From the NCBI RefSeq assembly GCF_030864355.1, contig NC_083396.1, forward strand, positions 248,001 through 312,000: DNA of 64,000 bases, in the 5' to 3' direction. This stretch comes from Cutaneotrichosporon cavernicola. Its lineage: Eukaryota; Basidiomycota; Tremellomycetes; Trichosporonales; Trichosporonaceae. Made by a program: the position numbers and the translations under genes. How positions within the stretch are numbered: the stretch's first letter is position 1; each line of letters starts with the position of its first letter. Below, in pieces: positions 35,495 through 46,682 of the stretch. The notes under the pieces are model-generated. The model was given only the letters and a program-made list of their open reading frames with translations. It was not told the DNA's origin and did no database searches.

Positions 35495-35828
35495 TGTAGC
35501 GGTTCTTACCTTGTATTTGTGCCTGCGTGGCTTGAGCGCGTGTTATTGGCATTGTGAGGGAGATGGGAGATGGGAGATGGGATATGGAGGATGAAGAAGG
35601 TGCTGAACTACTGAGCGGAATTGACGTGTCGACGCGACGTCATGTTACCGGCCCGGTCATCTCCGCCAATCTGCCGCTGTTGAGCTGCGGTCGCGTTGCT
35701 CCCTCATCTCCTATCATCTCATCTGACATCTCCTCTCCTATCCTCTCCTCTTCTCATATTCTCTCTCCTTTTCATCTCTGCTCTCATTCCTTCCTCTTAC
35801 TTTGCTCCGCGCACGTCTCCTCCGCGCA
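35495..35828. promoter_or_regulatory. Head-to-head promoter of RFT1 and the alpha/beta hydrolase gene
   Basis: 334 bp between divergent start codons. It contains GGGAGATGG repeats (35560-35585) and, on the hydrolase side, a dense CTCATCTCC-type pyrimidine tract (35700-35800) typical of leaders here. Confidence 0.5.
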
Positions 35829-36880
35829 ATGCATCCCCACATCCACACCTTCCTCCCATCGTCGTCACCAGACATTTCCCTTGAATGCCGGATCTACCTC
35901 CCCTCCGCAGTCACGTCCACCTCCCTCGGCCCGTCCCTGTCAATGGAGGCGGACTCTGAGCCCATCCCGTTGGAGAGGATAGACAAGGCGGCACTGCGCG
36001 ACTGGGGCATCAATCGGCTGATCACGGCAGCACATCCTTGGGCGCGGCTGGGAGGGAACATGCTCTTTCCGTGAATTTGCCTTTGTTCGGTAATCCCCTC
36101 CTCACCTTCCTCCCTTCCTTCCTTCTTTCCTTCCTTCCCCCTGCTCTTCTCCTCTCTTGCCCTCCTCCTCCACCTTACCCTCCCTCCATCTCCTACCCCC
36201 TTTCCATCCTCCATGTACACGTACTATTGGGATCTAACACCAGTGTAATCGCTCACCATCTCCCTCGCGCAGTATACGATGCCAACTGCCCTGCCGCCAT
36301 CGCCACCTTCAACGTCCGCGGCGTCGGTCTCTCCGAAGGATCCCAACCATGGCCTGGATGGGGCATCGGTAGCGACGGGGAGGACTTTGGCGCCGTCGAG
36401 CGTGCAGTGCTTGGTCTGCTTGGCGACGTGGCGGTGTACCGGCTTGTGAGTGTTGGCTCGCAGACCCAGACCCTACTTCTCCCTCTCCCTCGTCGTTGCC
36501 AGCTGCGGCGCTTCTCCGTCAGCTGAACCCAGGGATACTCGTACGGAACTAACCTCGTGCTCAGCGCACCGCCACCAAATCTGCGCCGCACGATGCTCGT
36601 TTCACCAGCCCCGACGCTCTTCAAAGCGATGACCGTCATGTGCGGCCCCACTTTCCAACAAAGTTTGGATGCCGCGCTCAACGCCGCACCAGACGGGGAG
36701 ACGATTTGGGCCGTGTATGGCACGTCGGACGAGTTTACGGGCGTCTCGACGCTCCGTGCGCTGGGAGGGAGAAGGGCCGATCTGATCCACAAGGTGGAGA
36801 TTGAGGGGTGTGGGCACTTCTACGCGCGAGGTGAGGACGGACGGTCCCTGCGTTCAGCTATCGAGGAGTGGATCGCATAG
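35829..36880 (+). CDS. Alpha/beta-hydrolase fold protein
   Basis: Exons 35829-36070, 36244-36445 and 36533-36880 (introns 173 and 87 nt) give 263 aa. The fold order is clear: strand and turn AAHPWARLGGNM, then AIATFNVRGVGLSEGS, the nucleophile elbow GYSYG (Ser), an acid region WAVYGTSDEFTG (Asp) and the late histidine in GCGHFYARGEDG. The catalytic triad is therefore intact. Similar small serine hydrolases of fungi and plants have no settled substrate; esterase, thioesterase or dipeptidyl-peptidase-like activity are possible. No signal peptide or membrane segment. Confidence 0.8.
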
Positions 36881-36959
36881 ACTCTGGTTGTATAACAGCT
36901 TAGTATGTGGAGTTTATCTGCTGATGTCTACAGACCCTACCGCTTGCTGATGCTCCTGA

Positions 36960-37556
36960 CTAGTTGAGCAGCTTACCACTCATCAGGCGGGGAAGAACCA
37001 CCTTGCGCCAGACATCGCTTACCTCTGCCATCAGTTCCAAATCGGCACATGAGAACTGACGAGTCGGGGTACGACTCGGGAACTGCACAGCGATCACCTC
37101 CCAGTCCGGCTTGGCAGTCTGCCACCAACTCTGGCTGTCCCTGCAGCTCACCCCCAGAACCTCCCGCGGGAGGTGTAGCTTCATCGCCCCATCCCATCCA
37201 CGCTCACCAGCACTCCACTCCCGGCCCTCAACCAGGGCAGGAAACATGACCTTACGCCACACGTCGCGGCACTCTGGGGTCAGCTCCTTCACCCGACCGC
37301 AGCTGACGAGACGCAGTCTTACCGACGCTTTCAGCGAGCGGGGCGTAATCGGCCTTGGAAAACTGGTATCAGCTTCAGGAAACCAAGGATAGCTGACCTT
37401 GGCAACAAGAGTGACGAGGAGCGCACGATCGTAGCTTCCTTTGCCTTTCCCCTTTCCTTCCTCCGCGCAGCTCTTCTGGGCCGGCAGACTCCGTCTCGGC
37501 CTTGACCTTGACCTTGACCTTGGCCGCGCGGCCCTTCTTGGCTGGGTTCTTGTCAA
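36960..37556 (-). CDS. SANT/Myb-like repeat protein, 5' end unresolved
   Basis: Exons 37398 upward (first exon, 5' limit uncertain), 37362-37323, 37273-37152, 37118-37073 and 37024-36960. Two helical repeats are visible. The first joins DRALLVTLVAKFSKADYAPL to ECRDVWRKVMFPALVEGR, the second TAKPDWEVIAVQF to SDVWRKVVLPRLMSGK. The spacing, with Trp/Tyr in each half and a P-x-L-x-x-G end, suits a SANT/Myb-like DNA- or histone-binding fold, but that is inference. The last two introns (33 and 48 nt) are multiples of three, so retained forms stay open. Upstream, an RS-rich frame and a KVKVKVKAETES frame overlap and I cannot find the start codon. It could be a small nuclear factor or a decaying gene. 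Confidence 0.5.
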   Translation of the reverse strand: MTRTQPRRAARPRSRSRSRPRRSLPAQKSCAEEGKGKGKGSYDRALLVTLVAKVSYPWFPEADTSFPRPITPRSLKASVRLRLVSCGRVKELTPECRDVWRKVMFPALVEGREWSAGERGWDGAMKLHLPREVLGVSCRDSQSWWQTAKPDWEVIAVQFPSRTPTRQFSCADLELMAEVSDVWRKVVLPRLMSGKLLN

Positions 37557-38265
37557 GGGATTCGGCCAGGTAGAGCGGAAGGGGACTGGGGGAACGGAAG
37601 TGCTTGTGCTTCACCTGAGCGGAGTAGGGTTCAGGACGGGGACGGAGGGGACGCAGGCGCGTGGGGGGGGGGATTATTTTTTTTTTGGGGGGGGGGGGGG
37701 GGGGTGTTGGGTGTGATGTGGTGAGAGGGGGGGATGGGTGTGGTGAGGCGTGGTGAGGCGTGGTGAGGCGAAGGCAGAGATGTGGTGAAGTGTCGGGGTC
37801 GGGGAGATGTGGTGAGTCTAAGATGACGGTGATTGGGGGGATTGGAAGCTGGAGTGGGAGTTCAGAGTCGGGAATGGGAGTTGGGGGGAGTCGGTTGGGA
37901 TGTGGGAGGATGAGGAAATATGAAGAGGAGAGTGCGCTAGAGGGTGAAAGCGATGACGAGGTTAAGCGAGGACGAGGGGTTAGTGAGTGTGAATGACTGT
38001 GTGTGTATGTGTGAGTGATCAAACCCCCCCTCCATCAAAAAGTCCAAGAAAGAGCCACGCTGTGTGTCACACTGGGCGCGCGTTTTCTTTCGGACGATCA
38101 ACCTTCCTTCCTCTGACCCATGGTATTGCACCCAGCTCACCCCATCTCATATTCTTCATCTGATATTCTCTCTTCTCTTTTCTCTCATCTACATTCGCTA
38201 CGTCTCTCGGCCCTCGTCAGCTCTCAGCCATTGAACTTTCCTCCCTGGCCCTCACCCCCGTCACA
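37557..38265. other. Divergent region between two SANT-like genes, with homopolymer tracts
   Basis: About 700 bp with the 5' part of the left gene and the promoter of the right one. It holds ten G (37663-37672), ten T (37677-37686) and eighteen G (37687-37704) almost in a row, then three TGGTGAGGCG repeats (37739-37769) and G-rich spacers. The last 150 bp before 38266 are C/T-rich. Confidence 0.6.
37663..37704 (+). repeat. Composite G10-ATTA-T10-G18 homopolymer tract
   Basis: Runs of 10 G, 10 T and 18 G occupy 42 bp with only four other bases. On the minus strand this would be a poly-C, poly-A, poly-C string. Prone to slippage, G-quadruplex formation and assembly error. Confidence 0.9.
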
Positions 38266-39927
38266 ATGACCAAGCCCAAACTTAAACCCAAGCTCCCCAC
38301 CAAGCCCCGTTCCTCCACGAACAAGCCCCCTCCTCCAGTCAAAGGCCCCAAGACCCGCACCATCTCCAAGTCCCTCGTACTCCAGATGCTCCTCGTAAAG
38401 CTGGCAGACTCGAAGACGTGTGACTGGCATGCGCTCTCTCTGCGCCTCGCACCACCCAAGTCAAAGCGAGGGAAGGTGAAGGCGGGCATCTCGGGAAGCG
38501 ACCTCCATGAGCTGTACCATAACGTCAGCTTGAAAGACGAGACAAGCTGACATCAGTTCATCCTGCCTGGCCTGAAGGCTGGTCGCCCTCTCTGGAGGGA
38601 GGGAGAGGGTAGAGATGTCGAGGTTGAGGAAGGCGAGGAAGGTGAGGGCGAGTTTGAGGAGGAGGAAGGTGCTCCCACGTCCCCAGTTGCGTGCCAACGA
38701 GGCGCCGCTAGACTGACCACGGTCGATGAGGGAGGGAAGAGGGAGGAGGAGGATGATGAAGACGAAGAAGGTGACGACGGGGCCGACATCGATGACGAAG
38801 AAGCCGAGATGAAGGCCGCATTAACCCCCACCAAGCTCAACTCCAAGGCGGTCACAAGCAACTCACCTGATCTCAAGGCCGTCGACACCGATGCAGAGCC
38901 CCAAGAAGACCGCGATGTCGAATTCGAAACGTCATCGCGGAACAAGAGCGAGCGCAGGTCGCCCGAGGTTGAGACGGAGCCCGAGGAAGGCGTAGATAGC
39001 GAGCACGAGGCGGAGCCGGTCCGCCGGTCGTCGTCGTTCGCTCGCGCTCCTAGCCTCACGCTACCCGCGCGTCCGCAACACACGGGGAAGGAAGACGAGC
39101 TCGTCGCGACGGAGAAGATGGAGTCTTCCTCAAGCTCTATTCCCACCAGCCTACGCCTCAATCTGGAGGACAACGACAACGAATTCAAGAACGAAGACGG
39201 CGACGAGACCAAAGCGAGCGGCGATGAGTCGGAATGCGAGCCGGAGACACGTACGATGCGTTCACCGCACTCCAGCTCGACGCGCGACACACCCTCGGCC
39301 CGGTTCGTGAAGTCGCCACGCAAGAGCGCCAACTGCCAACCCCCATCCAAGCCGCAGGGCAGCGACGACACGCGCGAGACGCGACGGACGGGTCACTGGC
39401 CCAAGCGCAAGTATACCCGCACCAGATTTCCGACTGTCATCGACGCCGAGTCGCAGGCGAAGAGTTGCAAGATATTTCCACCGCCGACGCTCAAGAATGC
39501 TCGGAAGCAGCCATCTGCCTCGTCTCCGGTTGACCCGTGTCCTTCTGCCAGCGACCCGAATCACGAGGACGACCCCTTCGACGACACCGGCAGCGCACAG
39601 TACGTCGGCGAACGCGAGCCACCGCGCAAGCGAGCCAAGGTTGAACCCTTCGACTTTGACGATGAGCCGAGCTCGTCCGCAACCTCACCCAAGACCACGT
39701 CAACTCCCAAGGCCCCAAAGGCCCCCCTTAAGTCGTCTGTGAAGAGGACCCCCAAGACTGCACCACTGGCAAAAACCGCCCATGTCCCCAAGTCCACGCC
39801 CAGGACCCCAACCCCGGTCGCCAAGCCCCTCGCCAAACCTGCGCCGAAGCAGCGCCGCAAGATGCAGACGAAGAACGAGTCGCCGGCCGAGGCTCCAGCC
39901 CCCAAGCGCTCGTACTGGGCCCAGTAG
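38266..39927 (+). CDS. Nuclear-type protein with N-terminal SANT/Myb-like domain and acidic, Lys-rich tail
   Basis: Exons 38266-38523 and 38557-39927 (33-nt intron) give 542 aa. Residues 33-100 carry the same helical pattern as the neighbouring gene: SLVLQMLLVKLADSKTCDW, a basic loop KSKRGKVKAG, then DLHELYHNFILPGLKAGR. The next 100 residues are strongly acidic (EEGEEGEGEFEEEEG; EEEDDEDEEGDDGADIDDEE). The rest is disordered, with KRKYTRTRFPTV, a PRKRAK nuclear-localisation-like motif and a Pro/Lys/Thr-rich tail ending PKRSYWAQ. The design suggests a chromatin or transcription protein. I recognise no named family. The ATG at 38266 starts the conserved domain 30 residues later. Confidence 0.7.
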
Positions 39928-40083
39928 CCTTTCCTGACATCAGAATCCCTTCAGCGTCTCCATCCACCATCATCTGTAATATGCCACGCAAGCACACCAG
40001 TCATCTGTATTCAGCCGGTCGCATATCTGCCTTCCTTTGTTGCCTGTTGTCTGCTAACTACCCATGCTGCCATGCTTTGCCTA

Positions 40084-40424
40084 CTACTTGAGTCAGCCAC
40101 ACGCCACAATCCCCACCGCTCACCTTGCCCTCTTTGCCCTTCTTCGACTCGGCAGCCTTAGCCGCCTCCTTCTTGGCCTCTGAAGCAGTTGCTTCCTGCA
40201 TTGCGGGCGTCGGCTTGCCTTTGGGTCCCTCGTGGTCGGCACGCACGTCGGCCTCGGACTCGGTCTGTGGTTAGATGGACACAAATCGGACTCACAGCAT
40301 CCTTGCTCATCGAAGTCTCCCACTTGCCGGTATTCGGGTCGCCTCCATCGAGCTGCGCGTATGCGCGTGCAAGCGTCGGCCGCGCAGCCGAGCGAATAGG
40401 ACGAATAGCGAGGCGAAGGGACAT
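40084..40424 (-). CDS. Small predicted mitochondrial protein, 90 aa
   Basis: Exons 40424-40296, 40264-40124 and 40086-40084; introns of 31 and 37 nt. The first 20 residues (MSLRLAIRPIRSAARPTLAR) form an Arg-rich amphipathic presequence. The mature part is hydrophilic: GDPNTGKWETSMSKDATESE, then a Lys/Ala/Glu helix ending KKGKEGK. The third exon contributes only the TAG stop, created directly after the second acceptor; without splicing the chain would run 16 residues further. Small fungal mitochondrial proteins of this kind are common but uncharacterised. No function assigned. Confidence 0.65.
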
Positions 40425-41178
40425 TATGGTTCTTATGTATTTAGATGTGGGTTGAGAAATGCCAAGGTGGATGGCGCCTTATATGACATGCACTCTGTCT
40501 CCATGTCTATCCCCTCACTGGAACCATACGACAATGTGCCAATGAGGATATGAGGAATGGGTTGCTGTCAGCTGCTCTATGACGCTAGCTAGGGCATAGA
40601 AAGCTGGGCAGTGGGCGGCTGGGCACCGCAGCAGACAAAGTGTTAGGGAGGCTAGACTGGCTGGGCCGTGAGAATAGTTGCTAGCGAATACACCAAGGTC
40701 GAGGGTCGAGAAGTGTGCTGGAGATTCCGGGGTGACGTCAACCCTTCATCAACGGCCAGGCCTTATCCACCAACTTTGGCGCGGTGGAATCAAGTGCCCG
40801 AGGCGACGTATGCCGGTATGGCACGTGGCGTCGCGCGGCGTCGCAGGGCTTAAGGCGACAAGTGTCTTGTTCTCTTCGGTTGAGGCGAGCCGGAGTGGTC
40901 CGCGGTTCGCCGCGACGCGTTCCAACAGTCCGCCTCGGGCTGCGCCGTACCATTGTCCTCCCTTTGTGCCGCTTCACCCGGCGCTAAACGTACATGGAGC
41001 GCGGCCTCGTCTCACATAATGTGCATGTACTGTACAGACAGCGGACCTGAAACAAGCCTAGATGAAAATGTATGTAGGAATTGAGATGTTCCGGAATGAC
41101 CGGACAGACAAAGGCTTCACGTTGGTCAGGCCCGCGGTGACCTCCCCTAATAGATTGTGTGCATGCGCCTGCGCGCAC
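40425..41178. other. Intergenic region, nothing recognised
   Basis: 754 bp between the start of the small mitochondrial gene and the end of the Sip5-like gene, both on the minus strand. Open frames seen are short and lack codon bias. Presumably the promoter of the former and the 3' end of the latter. Confidence 0.5.
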
Positions 41179-43498
41179 TTAGTCGTCGGCACGTGCAGCA
41201 AGTGGGCCGCTGGGACGCCGGATGACCTCGTCGTCGCCCAGGCTCGAGCGGCTGATGAAGCTCGCAGCGTCGACGCTCACGAGGCTCGTGCTCGTGTCGG
41301 TGCGGCACGGGGCTGGCTTGAACGGGCTCAGTGTGGGCGACTTGGGCGTGACCTTGGTCAGCTCGGTCTTGGCAGGCGTCTCGGGACCCTTGTCCGTGTC
41401 GGGACCGGAGGTCTTGGGAACGTCAATGGGTGCAGCGAGTGCCTTACCCGTCGCGGGCGGGTCGGGCAGTGCCGCAGCCTGGCCGGACGGGCTGGCGGCC
41501 GGCGTCGTGTCGCTCAGGGGAGAGTCGCGGGGCGTCGCTTCAGAGTCGGGTCCCAGGTTCCCAAACGACAGGAGGTCCTGGCCTACCGGCGCTTCGATCG
41601 GAGTGGGCGCCGCAAGCTCGGTCACGGGTGAGTCGATCGGCGGTTCGACGACAACGGGTATCGCGGGTGGCGTTGGGACGACTTCCGCGTCCATCTGTCC
41701 AGGGGAGTCGGTCAGCAGAGACGCAGGGCCGTCGTCCGTCGCGGCAGCGAGCTCGCGCGTTAACGGGTCGTGATCAGTCTCGGTCATGGGTGTCGCCACT
41801 TCGGCAATGGCGGGCTCCGCCGGTCCAAGTGCGGCCTGGAGCGCCAACGCGGCTCCCCGTCCAGTTGCTGGCACGTCGAGGGAGCGGCGCGTCACGGCGT
41901 TGCTGAGCGGTGACGGAGTGTGTTCCGAGTGCAGGCCTGGAGCTGGGCTGGGAGTGGACGACGAGCGCGCGCGGTTCCCGCTTGGCGACGCAGAACCGAA
42001 CGTCGGGGGCGAAGGGGCGAAATGCACGCTCGACTTCGAGTTGGCCCTACTCCGGTTAACCGTGATCTTGGAGAGAAGCTTCGCCGCGCGCCCGCCCTCG
42101 TTCTGCCGCCAGCTGGAAAGGGTGTCGGCTGCCCGCGACGATCGGCGCGAGCTCGTGCTCGGTGTCGGCGAGCTGGTTCCGCTCGGGCCCCTGCCGTTAC
42201 TGCTGCCGTTGTCCGTCGATGGCCCGGCTGATGGACCTGCGGCGGTCTGCCCGGGCTGAATATCGTGCGCATGTTTGCGCTGGTACTCCTCCTGGTCGAG
42301 AAGCGAGAGCCGCATGGCCTCCATGATCATCATCTGCCGTCAGCTGACTGATATTGACACATTAGCTCACCTCCTCCATCTCGCGCTCGCGCTCGCGCGT
42401 ACGACGCGACCGCCGCGACCCGCTCTCCTCGGGTGGAATGGACATAGAAAAGTCGGCCTGGCCCGTCGCCCGCGACGACGTATACCCGATTGGAATCAGA
42501 CGATCGCCGACCTGGCGCATGACGATGCGCCGCGCAGCACGACGCGCTGCTTGTGCCTTGACGGCGTTGAGCTTTGCCTCCCAATCGGGCCGTATTGCGT
42601 CGATCGTAACCACCTCCTTGGCCTTGCAGCTCACGCTCTTGCGCCGCTTGCCTTCTTCACGGAGAGCCGCAAGGTCTGACGACCCAGGCGAGAGGGGGCG
42701 ATCAGACAGGGCAGTGCTGAACTCGCTCGCGCCGCCGTCAGGGGAAGTGGCCAAGGCGGAAAGAGGAGCGGGGCTGGCCGTGCCGCCAGGGCTGAGGATG
42801 CCGCTGGGCGTCGGCAGCGCTGCAGTTGGCCTCTCGTAGATGACGCCAAAGTCAGTCTCAACACAGAATGGACAGCTTGCGGGTTCGCTCTCCAAGTGTG
42901 TGGTGGTAGCCTCGGCACGCTTCATCTGCACAAAGCATTCGGTGCACAGCGGCTGCTGGCAACACCGGGAGGTGTTGATATTCGGCGGGTAATACAGGAA
43001 GCAGATGGGGCACTCGATTGCGCCGAGGTAGGCCTTCTCCTCGCGACGCTGACGCTCAGCGCGCTCCGCCTCGTGCGAGAGTCGGCGGCCGCGCGCGATC
43101 GTCTCACGCTCTTCACGCAGCTGCGCCGTTGAAGAGTTCTCGACCTGCTCAGCAAAGTCCTTCTCGCGCGTCTCCTCAAGTTCGTGTGCCACTTGGGCCT
43201 CGGACCAGTCCTCCTCATAATCGTCAAGGCCGCGGTAGAACGGCGCGAGTCGTTGGTCAAGAATGAGCGCCGTCACTATCGTCTTGCTGTAATCGTGTGC
43301 TTGCGGCAGGCCGAGCGCGTGTGGGTTCTGGGGACTCAGGTGTCCACCGTAAGGCATCAGGAGCGGCGTCGTGGGAGGTGGGGGAGACGCGGGCTTGGTC
43401 GGCTCCTTGTCCTTGTACGACGCGGGTGGTGGCGGGGGCGCAGATCCCGCAGCCTCGAACGGTGGAGACCCGCCCTGATGGCTTGGAGCGTTGCCCAT
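41179..43498 (-). CDS. SIP5: Sip5-like zinc-finger protein
   Basis: Exons 43498-42371 and 42333-41179 (37-nt intron) give 760 aa. It starts MGNAPSHQ, a consensus N-myristoylation site. A Pro-rich stretch and the block YGGHLSPQNPHALGLPQAHD, typical of Sip5, precede a RING-like zinc module at about 163-212 (CPICF, CCQQPLCTEC, CPFC). The second half is a disordered Ser/Pro-rich tail after EYQRKHAHDIQPGQ. In S. cerevisiae Sip5 binds the Snf1 kinase and the Glc7 regulator Reg1, linking it to glucose signalling. The tail is long compared with the yeast protein (489 aa). A role here is inferred only. Confidence 0.8.
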
Positions 43499-44657
43499 GG
43501 TCGTGGGTGGATTGCGAGGGGTCGAGTATTGCGAGGTCCGGAGAGGTAGTCGGCCTTGGCAAGAACCGTAAAGCTAGTGCTGCGCACGCAGAGGTTGGTG
43601 ATTCAGCACAGTTGGGTGAGGCCTGGGCCCAGGGGTGTTAGTGGGTGGCGAGGGCTATGTTGGGCGTCACGCTCGGTGCGTCGGGGCCAGCAGTTTGGGT
43701 CACGACGTTAGGCGGGGCCAAGTGTGTGGGGCCGCGGGTGGTCGATGCGTGGGAGGGAAGGGTTGATGGCGGTGAGGGAGGGCCGGGAATGGCAAGTGCG
43801 TCACGGCCTGGGTGTGCAGCGGGTATGGGCGCTGGCGGGTTGTGCGGCGAGAGGGCTAGTGTATGCTGTTCTCGCCACCAGAGGGATGTGCGAAGTGGAA
43901 GATGCAGATAGACTACTCGGTGTTGGCCGCGTGTCAATGAGTGCAGATCTGATGCAGTCGAATGCCAAGTGACAGACGACCGTTGACGGCTCGGTTAGGC
44001 GAATGTCCCGGAGCGGCGGCTGGAGACGTTGGGAGGCGCAATGTTGAGATGAAGTGTGCAGTCGCTTTTCGGTAATGAGGATGTGGATGATGCAAGAGAG
44101 TCTGTGGATGACGATGAGACTAGAGACTCTCTTGTTAGGAAGAGAGAGGGAGATTGAGATGGAGGAATGGATAGCCCAGTTGATAGAGTGGGCTGGGTGG
44201 CTGGGGTGGCTGAGGTGGCTACAATGGTCATCCCAATGTTCCAATGGATGATGCCATCGGGCCTGCTCCGCCCGCCCCCTACAACAACCTACGTAACCGT
44301 TCTCTCGTTCTCTCACTCTTCACAACCCTCTTTCCAACCTTGGGAACCTTGGAAAACTATCCACGCATCTCCTTCAACCTATCATTCGGACCATCGCACC
44401 CTCGTCTGCACGACGATATCAGTGCTGGACCTCAAGAATAAAAGGCCTGCAACGATCCGAATCAGACCCTGGGGCCCTGCAGCCCACCACCAAACCGGGC
44501 CGGTGGGTAGCCGAGACTGACGTCTCCTCTCACTAGTACCTCAGGCCCGGCGGACAAACAACTTCCCGCGTCGACGCGTCCTTCATCATGCATTCCTCCA
44601 AGTCTGCTGTACCATGGCATGTCGTGGCTATGCACTGACATCCGCTCTGACATGGCC
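43499..44657. other. Intergenic region upstream of the Sip5-like gene
   Basis: 1.16 kb without supported genes. It holds the Sip5-like promoter (T/C-rich on the minus strand at 44060-44180) and the 3' end of the Rqt4-like gene. Confidence 0.5.
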
Positions 44658-46392
44658 CTACCGCGCCGCGCCGACCACAGGCCGACCGTTGGCCCCAAGC
44701 CCCTTGGATTTCGCCTTCCTCCCCCGGCCCATGCCCTCCTCGTTTGGCTGCTCGATCACGAGTCTCTCGACGTATGTCCACGTCTCACTGCGCCGCTCGC
44801 TCTTGAGGTCGCCCCACGGCCGGTCCTGCTCGAAACACCACTCGTGTGCCTTGGCGGCTTCCTTGGCACGTTTGGACAGGTTCAGTGGCGGGGAACGGGG
44901 TCGAGGCATCGTCTCAGGCGCCATGGGTTCTTTGCTGCTGGTCGGAGGAGTCGCAACTGCCGTGTACGTCGTAGTGGTGAGGGTCGCCTTGCCGCGCCCC
45001 TTGCTCTTGCCCTGTCCGCTCTTGATCGTCAGGACCTTGCGAGCTGCGTCGGCCGTGCTCTGCAACTTGCGGGCTCCACCAGGCAGGGTGGGGAATGCGC
45101 CGCCGCCTGACTGGGCCAGCAAGCGGGCCTTGCGCTCGCGCTCCGCGGCGTCTCGTTCGTCCTGCTCGCGGGCGATCTGCGCCGCGATGTCACCCTCAAC
45201 GCGTAAGATCAAGCGGGCAAGACCTGGTGGTGATAATGTCGGACGAGCGCATGATGGACAGGGTGCGTGGGCCGGCTGCAGCGAGCAGAGAATCAGGCCG
45301 CATGCAGCGCATTGCGGCGTGTAGCGGGAGAGGTCATGCAGTCGCGCTGCTATCAGTTTGACATACCAACCGTAGCTCACCCTGACAGAAACATGGCGGC
45401 GTGTTGACCGGCGCGCCCTTGCCCATACCCGCCTGCATCTGGCGCAAACCCTCGACGATGCCCTCAAGGCGCTTCGTCTCCTCGCTCTTTGGCAGGTCCC
45501 AAACCTTCTCCTCCTTCGCCTTTCCCTTCTCCTTGGCTGGTTTTGTCGACTCCATAATCGTCACGGCGCCACCAACGCGATGGGGGGTGTGTGCGCCGCT
45601 GCCTGCCGTCCGCGTCCCGCCGCGCGCAGAGTTGCCACGCGATGGAAAGAGGTTGTCGTCCCGGTTCTTCTGGTACACCTTGCCGCCGGCACCGAAGGCG
45701 CTTTCGAGTTCCTCGGGAAGCGTTGCTGAAGGGGTGCGCGGAGCGGGTGACTGGGAGGCTGCAACGGCGAGCGCGGCCGTGTTCTTCTTCTTCTTCTTGA
45801 TGCTCAAGTCGGCGCGAATGAAGTCCTTCAGGTCGGGGGAGGTTTGAGAGTGCGAGCGCTCATTGGCCACGGAGGCTGAGGCATATCTAGGAGTGGGTTG
45901 TATAATGCGCGGGGCGGACGGACCTGGTTGCGCGGTGCTCGCCCCGGGAAGAGGAGGGAAGCGGTGTGCAGCGTAGCGGTCGGCGAAGGCACGGGCGGCT
46001 GAGGTTGGTCCGAGGAAGTCCTAAGTGTAAGCGCGGCCCCCGTGGTTGTTGCTGGCGGTCCCAAGACATAGCAAGCTTTCGGGCCCAGCTAGTCTGCTTC
46101 CACCTGAGGAGCTGATTGCCCATCCTACCACCTTCCTTCCCCACCCGGCCGCCTTCGCTCACCTGCAGCTGTCCTCTCAACCGCACCTCGGACGTGTACC
46201 CCTCGAGGTCAGGGATGATGACCTGGTTGATAGTCTCGAGGTCTGACGTCAGATGCAGAGCCCTAGATGCAGCTGCGCGAGATGGAAGCTGATGCCCGAC
46301 AGCCTGCGATGCGGCGAAGGAGAGGAGGGAAGACGACACCCACCAAGACCAAGGATGTCCGCGAGCGACTGCGCAACCCACGCTGGAGCCAT
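44658..46392 (-). CDS. RQT4: ASC-1/TRIP4-type zinc-finger protein, Rqt4-like
   Basis: Exons 46392-46344, 46242-46163, 46020-45381 and 45349-44658 (introns 101, 142 and 31 nt) give 486 aa. The small first exons rebuild an N-terminal helical module (MAPAWVAQSLADILGLDLE, then LRGQLQDFLGPTSAA). The C2HC5 zinc finger is whole only after splicing: PPCFCQAARLHDLSRY, then CAACGLILCSLQPAHAPCPSC in the next stretch. The C-terminus has AHEWCFEQDRPWGDL and a basic end. TRIP4 is part of the ASC-1 complex; yeast Rqt4 works with the Slh1 helicase in the ribosome-quality-control trigger complex that splits collided ribosomes. The helicase partner is not in this window. Confidence 0.85.
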
Positions 46393-46682
46393 GGTGTAGT
46401 TTCTATCGGAAGAACAAGAAGAGAGGGAGTACGTTGGGAATGCAGTTGAAAGAAGGACGGCCAGAATGGTGGAGATGTGCGATGATGATGAGGATGATGG
46501 ACAAGGAAAGAAGTTGACGACACGAAATCAATCAGACGTCACTCGGTAGCCAATTTCGGATCCGAGTAGCCTCAGTCTCACCAACACCCTCCTCAAAATA
46601 CCCCCCAACTACACAATGATCCTTATAACAACGACTCCGAAAATGAGTAGAGTGCATGCTGTCGGTGCTACAATGAGATTGT

